Shown here piece by piece: positions 1 to 12,100 of a DNA stretch of 64,000 nt; position 1 is the first letter of the stretch; every line of letters begins with the position of its first letter. The position numbers were made by a program, and so were the translations under genes. The stretch covers positions 179,454 to 243,453 of the forward strand of contig CAXIPT010000001.1 in assembly GCA_964030475.1 (NCBI GenBank), written 5' to 3'. The notes under the pieces were generated by a model that saw only the letters and a list, made by a program, of their open reading frames with translations, was not told where the DNA came from and did not search any database. Origin of the DNA: Tethya wilhelma. Taxonomy: Eukaryota; Porifera; Demospongiae; Tethyida; Tethyidae.

Positions 1-765
1 GGAGGTGTGAGAGGTGCAAGGAGCTGGGCAGGAGCTGCTGGAAGAAGAGAATCTAATGGACAACAATAACTCCTAATTGCATTATTAGGCAGGAGAGAAA
101 TTGAGAATGATAAATGATGTTAGGGAAACATTTGTACTGTACACTGTGATCATGGATACATTAGCTCTAGTATGTTATTGTAGTTTACATAAACTAGTGA
201 GTGATGTTGTAACAATGTTATGATGATGACTCGGCTTCAAACCGGCAACATAACTATGTGGGTGTGGTATAGCTGGACATACTGCGCATGCACGCGAAAG
301 GACATCAACAAGTCTATTTTTAGCACAGAGGTTATTGTGATATAAATAGATTGGGTAAGTCACACGCCTATAGCTCTTCTGCCCCAGCTGTACTGAAAGT
401 GAGCGGTAGCCAACCGAGCGGAGAGAGAGCCTAGCCGAGGGAGACACAAGTGAGTAACGGGTCGGGCATGGTCGGGCTAGGATAGCAGGGCGGGAGAGGG
501 CGTGCTGGGCCTGTCAACTCGTTGCAATACAATGATATGATGTATGAGAACAAACACAAATTACTTGTAATAAAAGAATAGTCAATTGGTGTGTTTTGTT
601 AGTGCTGAGTTAATGTCGGTGTACACGAGTTGATAGCGTTGGCATGGGAGGCAATTGGTGGGACTCCAACTGCTAATGATGCTCACTTGATTCCCCTAAT
701 GAGTTAAGTGATGGTGTTTGGGTGTGGTCATTCAATCTGAGTGCCAATCATTCTACAGAGCTAGG
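1..765. other. upstream region of the Ras gene
   Basis: I see no convincing protein gene here. The stretch probably holds the promoter and 5' UTR of the Ras gene that starts at 766. A GCGCATGC motif near 284 resembles an NRF1-type core promoter site, but only by eye. Confidence 0.4.
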
Positions 766-1644
766 ATGGCCTCAAACAAAGAGCTGACGGAGTACAAGCT
801 AGTGGTGGTGGGGGGAGGAGGTGTGGGCAAGTCCGCACTCACCATACAGTTCATCCAGGTCAGTGTGTGTGTGTGTGTGTGTGTGTACTAGCTAGTACTA
901 TGTACAGCTTTAATTTCGAGGCATTTGTATTTCATGAAGTGATCTCAAGAAGTATTTTGTTGAATGCATTTTTGTGGTTAGGGGCCAGTCGCTACGTGGG
1001 GAATATAAATAACTTTTTTTTTTCCGTGGAACAAATTTCATGGATGGCTCTCATATTATACACACAAAGAGTGAAATTGAAGTCCTTGAAATCAAAGCTC
1101 TCCACAGTATACAGTGTGTGTGTGTTGAGCATGTGTGTGATTGTAAACTACAGAGCCACTTTGTGGAAGAGTATGACCCTACAATTGAAGACTCATATCG
1201 TAAGCAGTGTGTCATTGACGATGAGGTGGCAGTGCTGGACATCCTGGACACAGCAGGACAAGAGGTGAGGAGGATGGGAGGGTGGATGGTGGGTCATCTC
1301 CTAGAGGTGACCCCTGGTGATGGTGTGTGTGTGTGACCCCCTGCAGGAGTTCAGTGCCATGAGGGAGCAGTACATGCACACTGGAGAGGGGTTCCTACTG
1401 GTCTACTCTATTATCGACAGAAATAGTTTTGATGAGATTTCAAAATTCTATCGTCAGATTCTCAGAGTTAAGGATCGGTGAGTCTTAGTGTTGTAGTGTG
1501 AGTGTGACTGTAGGTTGATGGTGCCTCCTCCCTGTTCTTGCTGTGAGTTAGGTCTGAGTTCCCAATGATACTAGTGGCAAATAAAGCTGACCTGGAGCAA
1601 GATAGAGTGGTAAGTTGGAGTACATCTTAAGCTAGCTAGCTGCA

Positions 1645-1700
<56 letters not shown>

Positions 1701-1906
1701 NCTCTCTCTCTATCTAGGTGTCTTATGAAGAAGGTGAGGCATTAACACAACAGTTGAAGATAAAGTATGTTGAAACAAGTGCTAAACACAAGTTGAATGT
1801 TGAGAAGGCATTCCATGATTTGGTTCGCGTCATCCGACAAGCACAGAAGCCAGACAACTCCAAAGATAAGAAAAAGAAAGGAAAAAAGCGTTGCACTATT
1901 TTATAA
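766..1906 (+). CDS. R-Ras/M-Ras-type small GTPase (5 exons)
   Basis: This is a membrane-anchored Ras-family GTPase that switches between GDP and GTP forms to relay receptor signals. Exons at 766-858, 1154-1264, 1347-1477, 1552-1609 and 1718-1906 join in phase to 193 codons including stop? The coding total is about 193 residues. The P-loop reads GGGGVGKS, as in R-Ras. Switch I has YDPTIEDSY, switch II DTAGQE with the catalytic Gln kept, G4 is NKAD and G5 is ETSAK. A lysine-rich tail ends in the CAAX box CTIL, predicting geranylgeranylation. The stretch after ETSAK ([16 protein letters not shown]) is closest to M-Ras. Intron 1 begins with a (GT)n run right after the donor. Intron 4 holds a long (CT)n tract with an N at 1701, just before the acceptor. 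The gene converges on NDUFB8. M-Ras versus R-Ras needs a tree. Confidence 0.95.
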
Positions 1907-2306
1907 TGCACCCTAGCCACACCCACCCTCACCACCTCTCACCAGAGTACATTAATTTTTATAGTGTGTTCATTTTCCGTTTGTCTATAAATTATTGAGA
2001 AATTCTGTTTTTGTACATCAGCACACTATTGTTAACTAGAAATTAATTTTATTTAAAACTTTTCCTAGTCACCACATGCCCTAGCTGGCCTGAGACAGTA
2101 CCTGTCCAGCTCTCTCTGTGTGCACCACTACACTGTATGCCTTTGATCAGTACCATTTATGTGCACTTGTTTACATACACATACACACATACAACTTTAA
2201 ACCAACAAGTGTAAATGACATTACTACAAATGAACTAGAGTCAGCTCAGCATGTACATGAAGTCACTGACTGAGTGCAGGTGGTGTTCTAGCGGTGTTGG
2301 TTCTAG
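1907..2306. other. convergent 3' intergenic region
   Basis: This 400-bp AT-rich stretch holds the 3' UTRs of the converging Ras and NDUFB8 genes. I see no additional gene. Confidence 0.5.
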
Positions 2307-2944
2307 CTATGATACTATCTCTCCATAGGTAGCATGGACCCTGCCACTGCTGTCCTGGCCGGGGGATTTGCTTGGGTCCCCTCCTCTCTCCAGGTAGAGG
2401 TTGTCATAGGGGAACTGGCGGGGCACCTACAGACACACACAGACAGTTGGAACACAACCAGTGAGAGAGTAGACACAGGAGGAGAGAGGCTCTGAGAAAT
2501 ATACACTAGTGTGGCAAACAATGAAATTGATGCTCTGGAGCTATACACCACTCTAATGTGGCTAAGGTGATAGTACTCTATAAAGATGTCCCCCCCCCCA
2601 GCTAGAGGTGGGTGTGTCTTACCGCTGGGTTCCTGGAGGGAGCGTCGTACAGAGAGGAGAGGTAATAGAGACCTCCCAACAACCCAAACATGGTCAGCAG
2701 CTGACCCAGTGCCTGCCATCTGAATTAACCAGTGTGTGTGTGTGTGTGTGAATGAAGACCATTCAATAGCAAGGAACCATTCACTGCACACATTGTACAA
2801 CATTGAAATGAGTTAGGTTCCTGTAACAAATCTAATCCAGTGACAGTGAAACACCACATCACACACACACACCTGGTACATGTGCCATTGCTCTCTATAG
2901 CATCATACATCCACATGTTCAAAGCATCATCTTCTTCATGCAGC

Positions 2945-2978
<34 letters not shown>

Positions 2979-3324
2979 AATGGTGTAACATAGTGTAACA
3001 CAACCTACAGGTGTCTCCTTGTCTCTTCTGTCCTGGTTGTCCCACCAACCTCGAGGTCGCTCCTCTTGAGCTGATCTCCATGGCAACACTGGGTAGTCTC
3101 CTAGCTTCAGACCTTCATCAATCTCCTTGGAAGAACTGAACACTGAAAATATACATAACTCTAATTAATGCACATCCAAACTTAACTAAAGCCGTCACTC
3201 CAACCCTGCTGAGCGATACTAGTCACTCCCCGTTACCTCTGCTCGTAGAGACGGCAGTGGCTCTCCTCCAAGACGCTCTGAGAGGAACCCTTCTCACACA
3301 AACCCCTCTCCAAACAGCGGCCAT
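2307..3324 (-). CDS. ndufb8: NADH dehydrogenase 1 beta subcomplex subunit 8 (NDUFB8)
   Basis: This is an accessory single-pass subunit of mitochondrial respiratory complex I in the inner membrane. Five exons on the minus strand (3237-3324, 3009-3142, 2873-2943, 2623-2719, 2307-2426) give about 169 residues; human NDUFB8 has 186. The first exon encodes an Arg-rich start ([16 protein letters not shown]) typical of a mitochondrial targeting peptide. [10 protein letters not shown] matches the family GDYPKLPDRS block. One hydrophobic helix ([18 protein letters not shown]) follows. The C-terminal block [16 protein letters not shown] is nearly the same as in vertebrates. All exon phases fit. The start codon lies only 71 bp from that of the divergent secreted-protein gene at 3396, so the two probably share a promoter. 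Confidence 0.93.
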
Positions 3325-3395
3325 ATTTGGAGATGACGTCAGTGACCTCTGACCTTTAACTATTGGTGCACATGTGGGAGGGGCTGATTAGCAAG
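3325..3395. promoter_or_regulatory. 71-bp bidirectional promoter with CRE and DR1 motifs
   Basis: Only 71 bp separate the start codons of ndufb8 (minus) and the secreted-protein gene (plus). The gap contains a perfect TGACGTCA (3334-3341, CREB/ATF site) and, one base later, TGACCT-C-TGACCT (3343-3355), which read in reverse is a perfect DR1 nuclear-receptor element of the HNF4/RXR type. The motifs are seen directly; their function is inferred. Confidence 0.55.
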
Positions 3396-3941
3396 ATGAA
3401 GGTGCTCGTGTTGGTGTGTGTTCTGGCTGGGGTGATGGCGGCCGTGGAGCTAGCCTCCGCCGCACAGTGTACCCCTGACAAAGACACTCCCTGCAAGTCT
3501 ATGTGCAATGGAACATACTTCGATATAAGAAACATCTTTGATTTCCCGTGAGTAAAACCTAACTTGACCTCTTTATAAATACCTCATAGCATCATCTTAA
3601 TTAAAATCTATAGCCTCTAATCTATAATAACGTTGTCAAATAGTTATATCTTGTCTTTCCCTAGTGTCAATATCACTGACCCTCGAGGCTACTGGTATCT
3701 GTGGAGCCCTTGTGATGGTTTTCAGTGCCCAGAGAGCTCCAAGCCCTCAGGGAAGAACTGTGCTGTGTGCCAGAAGGCTGACCAGTACTACAACTGTGGC
3801 CACACCAGCGACCCCATCTGGCTCTTTAACTACAACTTTGGTGAAAACTTCATGTTCCAAATCCAGTACCCCTGGGGCACGGACTGGAGGTGAGGCCACA
3901 GTGTATTATTTCAACAACCATGATTATTAACACTGTACATA

Positions 3942-4012
<71 letters not shown>

Positions 4013-4268
4013 ACACAGGATGACGGTGTTCACCTTTCTTGTCGACAAAGATGCTGAAGTTGGGAAGCCAAGCATCAAGTTTGTTGGAGAGAATCCTTAT
4101 CTCCAATATGTGAGTCATACCAATAGACTCTAATGTCCTTCGATTTCTATTTTTGATGTGGAGTTTGTGTGCATCAATCTGTTCCAGAACTTCCTGGTGA
4201 AGGGTAGGTGTGTTGGTCAGCCTGACTACACTGGAGACTGCAAGAAATTCTACAACAGGAAACATTAG
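3396..4268 (+). CDS. small secreted cysteine-rich protein, MRH-like
   Basis: Four exons (3396-3547, 3665-3889, 4019-4109, 4188-4268) encode about 182 residues. I chose the ATG at 3396 over the one at 3372 because it directly starts a clean signal peptide (MKVLVLVCVLAGVMAAVELASA region). The mature protein has paired cysteines: GYWYLWSPC, then NCAVCQ, then NCG, an R-x-T-x-F strand, and a final cysteine in KGRCVG. This order resembles the mannose-6-phosphate-receptor-homology (MRH) fold, but it is short and I cannot confirm the sugar-binding residues. It has no membrane segment after the signal, so it is probably secreted or lumenal. Intron 2 carries a (TG)n run of about 65 bp just before the acceptor. 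The fold call is tentative; gene structure is firm. Confidence 0.7.
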
Positions 4269-5145
4269 CTGACTGGCTTCTTGTTACATGGGAGAAACTA
4301 GACTGAGCTAACTCTCATTGTTTGCTACTAATAATGTCATAGCTTATTGTGTTGAGTAATGTATGATGTTGCAATGTTGTTCTCACTCCCTGTGTTCATC
4401 CCTGATGTTTCCATTGTGTGTAGGCTTAAACTTTTGAAAAATTAAACACTGATTTTCAGATGTACGCGTAATACAACCGACACAGTGCAACTTCCCCTCA
4501 ATCCATGCTATAGCAGGAAATAAGTTATTTCACATGACATTGCCAAACAACACCAATTAGTGAAAGTTGAAAGGATAGTTGACGTTCTTGAACCTGGTTT
4601 GCCCAATTCTGAAGTGTTTGAGCTATAGTTTGTGGTCCCTGATGATGTTTATCATCAACATGGTGCTTTCCAGTTCCCACAGAACTATCTAACAAAAGGA
4701 GATGCTATCTATGAACACCCACCTAAAGTTTACAGTTTGTCATGTGTATATATACCAGTATCATTACCTGGCAGCTAGGCTGATTGTTAATAATTTATCT
4801 TTCACAACGTGATTATCACTAATAAGATGATAACATTTATCATTAATTTTTAATTAATATTTTAGAATAATATATATTTCTAGACAATTACAGTCATGCA
4901 TGTGTGTGGATCAATAACTTCAGTCATGCATACAGAAAGCTAGAGTACGGTTTGAGGTGAATATGCCTGACTATATATGCGGGGAACTGTTAAAAATTCA
5001 ACAGGAACCATGCATGATCTTTATTGGGAATACTGTATATAGACTGAAAAATTATCAAACATTGATTTTCAGATTTCAAACAGGAGGTCATTTCACAGTA
5101 TAAATTTATTGCAATGTTATTATTAACTCTAGTTCATCAGTGACT
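4269..5145. other. AT-rich intergenic region
   Basis: Convergent 3' flanks of the secreted-protein gene and copb1. I see no open reading frame or RNA gene I can support. Confidence 0.5.
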
Positions 5146-5563
5146 TCAACTAGCCTGCTCCTTGGAGGGCGGGGCAGGGACAGCCAGGGACTTCTTCTGG
5201 GAGAGGTTGATCTTGTCTCCGAGACTGAGGGCCATCCCCTGCGATCAGACACACCCACACTATAAACCACACCCACATCTACCCATTGACTCCACCCACC
5301 TGTGTCTTGGCTCTGATCCTGATGTGCCCCTGTACGGGGGTGTTGGCCCCGCCCACCAGGGGACGCTCAATGCTCACATTAGCGAGGGCATCCTCACCAA
5401 AGATGCTGCGGGCGTAAAGGTTAGCGGCCAGGAAGCCACACTCACCAGTGAGGGCCTGAGGGGAGGGGAGGGGCAGAGGATAACGGAACAACACACCAAA
5501 CAGTATATACAATAATCAGAAAAATGCACAAAAAAAATTCTAGTGTTCAGTTGTTGTTTTTTG

Positions 5564-5597
<34 letters not shown>

Positions 5598-6129
5598 CTA
5601 CTCACCTGTTTGGGAGTGAGGCAGTTCATGTTGGTGGAGGTGAGGAGATGCTGGAGGAACTCTGAGAGGTCAGAGATGTTGGTGTTAATGGTGATCTTGT
5701 TCTCCCACTCAAACTCCGCCCACATCTTCCTGAACTCAGCATCGGTGCAGGATGCTGGCTGGATGTAGTCCATGATGTCGATGTGGATGTTACTGAGGAC
5801 CACCACGTTGCGGTCAGAGGTGGAGCCAACAATGTCATACACTGGAACACAAACAACAACTCATTGAACACTCTATGTAACTCACTGTAGCTACACTATG
5901 TAACTTGATGTTACACTGAATGTGTTAGCATTACTCACCTATGTTTCCAAAGATGATTCCATTCTCAGTTGAAGACACCTTGACACTGGCCTGGAGTAGT
6001 AGACATCATTACATCACATGACTGTCACATGACACTAGCAATGAGTGAAGTACCTTGATATTGACAAAGTCATGTGGTCCCACAGTACAAGGCATGGGTT
6101 TCTCCACCAGCTTCAAGTCACCTGCGAGA

Positions 6130-6171
<42 letters not shown>

Positions 6172-9100
6172 CATAAGATGGACAGCATTTCTCTTTATGT
6201 GGTGCTCAATGGCAGGTGAAATTGAATGCTACACCCTCGTCACTACACATGAAGCCCTCCCTCCCTCCCCCCTGACTCACCTAGTGTAGCCAGCTCCAGG
6301 GCCAGTCCCTGCAGGGTGTCTGGGGTCTGGTTCACCACCAGCACATCCAGGACGATGTCATACTGGTTGACATTGACATAGGCTTCAGCATAGACCGGGT
6401 CAGAGAAACCAGTCAGTTGGACCACCTGTACAGGAAATTTTGGTGGGGGTTGTTGGTGCAAAATACTAACAAAAAAGGGCAGGAAAATATTTTCTCAGTT
6501 CTAAATTCATACACATTGCACCTGCTTGTATTCCATATGCAGTACTTTAAAGTTTTGTTTATTAGACCACATACATGTATGAAAAACATATCATATTATA
6601 TGAACATAACATATTTGAACATGTATGAAACAAAACATCACATGATCCTCTCCAGCTGTACATACAGTATATGGTGGCCTCCAAGCGGCACCCTATAAGC
6701 CCATAAGCCCCCATGAGCCCCCCGCGAGGTGACCTCACCTTGCTCAGCTGTGAGTTGTCCTTGTCCTGCTCCTTCTTCTGTGCCATCCCCGCCCCCCCAG
6801 TGGCCGTCAGGAGACTCATGTCGTACTTGTTCTCCCCAACCTCATCCCTCTGGGCCGCCAGCTGAAGGAACACTATGAGGTCATCAGCATGGACCGACAC
6901 CGCCTCCGATGAGGTCTAAGGTCAAGGTACAGAGGTTACGAGTAATTAGTCTAGGTCAGCACCAACTCTACACTGACTCGGTGAATTACACAGACTTCAG
7001 CAATTCATTATCCACATAATGATAAACAAGTAGTAAAAATTTCAAAAAAATAAGTAGTGTAGGAATGGGCAGTGCGGTAAAAAGTATTGGAACAAGGCAC
7101 GGTCTCAGTTTCGGCACATGACTACTTCATTTTTATTCTTGATCCCTCATATGGATTTTTCAGTGTCCTGTTGCAATAATCTGTACACTGATAGTACCGT
7201 ATACGTATAGCTTATTGCACGCATTGGTTCAATTTCTACAGTAACTATAATCACTTGGGTAAGCAATGGAGTAAACCATAACAAACAGGTATATAACTTA
7301 AACTGGACTGCTGGCCAAGAGTTGGGCATAAAAATGAAGTAGTCATGTGCCGAAACTGAGACCGTGCCTTGTTCCAATACTTTTTACCGCACTGCCCATT
7401 CCTACACTACTTATTTTTTTGAAATTTTTACTACTTGTTCATTCACTTTTTTCAACACTACAGTGTGGAAACACTATCAGAGACTAGTTAGTCCCTACAA
7501 AAAGCTTGAGTGGGAGCTACATGCACTTCATTAGGCTGGAGGCTAGTGCGCATGCGCATAATAATGCCACGTGAATAATGACCTTTGTACTCTTACAAAG
7601 ATGGCTGCATTGTAGTACATGAATTTATACACTAAGTTTCAAAGCTTTCTAGTTTTTGTTTAGGCCTATTTATGATGAAAATGAGTATTAAAGAATGTAG
7701 TACCCATGAAAAGAACTTACTTTGTGCTGTCAAAGTTGGCTCAACACATTCTGGTTCCCTGGAAATCCTTTTCAAGTAAGTCAGTTAGGAAGTACGTACG
7801 TAAGTACGNGAGAGAGAGAGGCTACTCACCTGTTTGGGAGTGAGGCAGTTCATGTTGGTGGAGGTGAGGAGATGCTGGAGGAACTCTGAGAGGTCAGAGA
7901 TGTTAGTGTTAATGGTGATCTTGTTCTCCCACTCAAACTCCGCCCACATCTTCCTGAACTCAGCGTCGGTGCAGGATGCCGGCTGGATGTAGTCCATGAT
8001 GTCGATGTGGATGTTACTGAGGACCACCACGTTGCGGTCAGAGGTGGAGCCAACAATGTCATACACTGGAACACAAACAACAACTCATTGAACACTCTAT
8101 GTAACTCAATGTAGCTACACTATGTAACTTGATGTTACACTACCTATGTTTCCAAAGATGATTCCGTTCTCAGTTGAAGACACCTTGACACTGGCCTGGA
8201 GTAGTAGACATCATTAGATCACATGACTGTCACATGACACTAGCAATGAGTGTAGTACCTTGATATTGACAAAGTCATGTGGTCCCACAGTACAAGGCAT
8301 CGGCTTCTCCACCAGCTTCAAGTCACCTGCGAGAGAGAGAGAGAGAGAGAGAAGAATATAAGATGGACAGTGTTTCTCTTTATGCGGTGCTCAATGGCAG
8401 GTGAAATTGAATGCTACACCCTCGTCACTACACATGAAGCCCTCCCTCCCTCTCTCCTAGACTCACCTAGTGTAGCCAGCTCCAGGGCCAGCCCCTGCAG
8501 GGTGTCTGGGGTCTGGTTCACCACCAGCACATCCAGGACGATGTCATACTGGTTGACATTGACATAGGCCTCAGCATAGACCGGGTCAGAGAAACCAGTC
8601 AGTTGGACCACCTGTACAGGAAATTTTGGTGGGGGTTGTTGGTGCAAAATACTAACAAAAAAGGGCAGGAAAATATTTTCTCAGTTCTAAATTACACATT
8701 GCACCTGCTTGTATTCCATAATGCAGTACTTTAAAGTTTTGTTTATTAGAACCACATACATGTACGATAAACATTATATGAACATAACATAATTTGAACA
8801 TATATGAAACATACATGAAAAACATCACACGATTCTCTCCTGCTATACATATAGTATATAGTGGCCTCCAAGTGGCACCCTATAAGCCCCCAAGCCCACA
8901 AGCCCCCATGAGCCCCCTACGAGGTGACCTCACCTTGCTCAGCTGTGAGTTGTCCTTGTCCTGCTCCTTCTTCTGTGCCATCCCTGCCCCCCCAGTGGCC
9001 GTCAGGAGACTCATGTCGTACTTGTTCTCCCCAACCTCATCCCTCTGGGCCGCCAGCTGGAGGAACACTATCAGATCATCAGCATGGACCGACACCGCCT

Positions 9101-12100
9101 CCGATGAGGTCTAAGGTCAAGGTACAGAGGTCACAAGTAATTAGTCTAGGTCAGTACCAACTCTACACTGACTCAGTGAATAGTCCCATTCATTTAAGAC
9201 GTTGGAATGTATGCACGTCGTTGTGACATCATAATTAGACATGACGTCAGCATCCGGAGTACATTGCACCACCATTTTGGAGTACTTTTGTATGGGAGTC
9301 AATGGGAAAATGGGCAATATTGTACACAGCATATTTCCGCGTAGATACCGTATGTTCTAAATATGAGAGATTCAATAAAAAATTCAAAACAAGCTCTTTT
9401 TGACACGAAAAGAACCAAGTCTGTCAGGCGCTCAGAAGAGAAGTTACAGGTGGAACATTACTAGATTGTTTAGCACAAAAAATACCAGTTTTGAAGAGAT
9501 ACTGTAAGTCAGAAAGTGTTGTTTTGGTTAAATATAGCTACAAACAAAGAATCCAAGTCGTACTACTCATCACTCGTGCTTCTGTAAGTCTTTTTAGCAT
9601 GATTTTTAGCGAAGAGTATATGAAAATAAAGCACGGGAGAAAGAATCCTTTTTATAGTTTAAATAAAGTGGGATAATGGCATGTTTTTGTCTTGATATAT
9701 TATGTGCTGCTAGTCTATTCATGTTTTTGAGCCTTTTGTATAACTTTTTAAAAAGATATAAGCTAAAATAACTACAGAACCAACCTGTATTCTTGCGCTT
9801 GTAACTTCTCTTCTGAGCGCCTGAAAGACCTGGTTCTTTTCGCATTGAAAAGAGCTTATTTTGAACTTTTCATTGCATCTCTCATAATTAGAACATACGG
9901 TATCTATACGGAAATAAGCAGCGTACAATATTACCCATTTCCCCATTGACTCCCATACAAAAGTACTCCAAGATGGCGGTGAAATGTACCCCGGATGTGA
10001 TGTTAAGTGCGATTATGGGCTTATTAAATTCTTTACAGTCTTAAACGAATAGGACTATTACACATGGTACACAGTAAATATGCTGGCCAAAGACCAGCAA
10101 TTCATTATCCACCCCATGATAGATTACCCCCCTCCCTAAGAAGCCATCTTACTGTCTTCTCCTTGCTCTTGTCCTCCTCCTTGAAGGCCAACATGTCAGC
10201 AAACACCTGCCTCGACTGCTCCCCAAAGACAGTCTTCATGAGGTCGTTCCTCTCAGCCAATACCCTCAGGCACACAGAGAGGTGCTCCACGTCATCCTCA
10301 GTGATGGCCTGAGGGGAGAGAGAGAGACATCACCATGACAACAAAACAGAGAGAGGGTGTGTGCCCCACCTCTTTGGGTATCCCTGACTTGCCCAGGTGG
10401 AGCATGCTGGCAATGATCAACATGGACTCAGCACAGAAGGCCTGCAAAGAAGGAGGGAGGGAGGGAACCAATGTGATACCACGTGGGGAAAATTAGAAGA
10501 CATTAAACATGTAGTTCTCCATTGGCTCACGTTCTTGCTCTGAGGCTGGGGCACCTGCTGGAGGTACCTGATGGTGAGCTTGGTGAGAGTGGAGGCCAGA
10601 GCAGCTGCTACAAAGAACTGCCCTTCAAGAAGATAGCCTCTCAACGGAGGACTGGAGGGAATAGAGAGGGAGACATTAGCACACCTCACCAGAGAGAGAG
10701 AGAGAGAGAGCTGGCTCACATCTTCTCCTCCTTGCTGGAGGCAGGGGAGGCGGTGAAGGCACTCTGGGTGGCATAGGTCCCGTGGGCAGTGACCAGCTGG
10801 GCAGAGGATGTCCCCTTCTTCTCCTCCTCCCCCTCTCCCTCCGGCTCCTCACCTGACGCCTTACGTAACTCAGAATCCACCAGAGGAATCTATAGAGAGA
10901 TTGATTCTAATTGGAGCCCACCCCTCCTCTCTCAGTGGTCCCTCACCTCTCCCAGTGCTGTCCTTATCTCAGCCACCACCCTGGCTATGTCCTCCACTGA
11001 GGTGCAGTACTCTCCCAGGATCCACAGGGCAGCACGGTGGATGCTGGGGGCAAGGAGAGAGAGAGAGAGAGAACAGCATGGTTGGTTCAATACATTCATG
11101 TCACCAGGTACAGCAAACTTTAGTAAAATTAACGCCCCACTAGTATCAGTAACTAAACAACTGTAGACTTCTGTTCTGTTCTCTAACAACTCTACTCCAA
11201 TTTAGCTAAGCACACTGTCATTATGTGTCACCACCAACTCAGATTAGCTGGATCCATGTCTGTCCCCAGCCCACTACTGCTAGTGGGTAAGAGATACGAA
11301 CCATCATATGGAGGTATCAATCATCGTCAATGGCAACACACACACACACACTGCAGAGAGACTCCAGTATGAGGAGGAATGAGCACATTGTCTCTTACTT
11401 GACTGATTTGATGTGAGAGAAGACCTCCAGTAGTTTGGAAGCCACACTTCCCTTGAGCTGGGGGTACCTCTGGACAGCCTCTCTCACAAACACCAACACA
11501 TCCTCCGCAGTTCCCTCGTCACTATCGGAGAGGAACTCCAACAACTGCAGGGGGAGGAGAGACAGGGAAGGATGATAGCCACCACATCACCCCTCCCCCC
11601 TAACTCACCAGGGGGACCACCCACCACATCACCCCTCCCCCTTAACTCACCAGGGGGACCACAGCAGGGGCCACCACAGGGAACTTGATGCTACAAGAGT
11701 GCAGGGTTCGTACGAGGGACTGTCTGTACCCTGCCAGGTCTCCTCCCTCCGTCCCACCCTCACTGGAACTGCCACCATTGCTGGTGTTGGCCACCTCCTT
11801 CTTCAACATGATCACCACCTGGGAGGAGAGAGATACAGGGAGAGAGATGGTGCTAGGACAGTTATGACTGCAACACCAAGAAACAACTTGTTACTCCTCT
11901 AGTTATACCTCAACATCTATAATTGCATACACCTGAGCCCTGGAAGGAGAGTTGCTTTGTTGTAATTACAATACTTACTGCATGCATGGGGCAAATGCTG
12001 GGGGAAGGACTAACAGAATCAGCATCAAACATGCAATTAAATGGTGTTTGAAATCTGAAATCGGTTGATATACGAATTAACTTTAGTTCCTTTTTGTTTG

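Noticed and set aside
175..447. Minus-strand open frame upstream of Ras
   Set aside because: No recognisable domain, odd composition and position in the likely promoter; treated as chance.
1620..1715. CRISPR-like array in CT repeats
   Set aside because: Simple microsatellite without unique spacers, in animal DNA.
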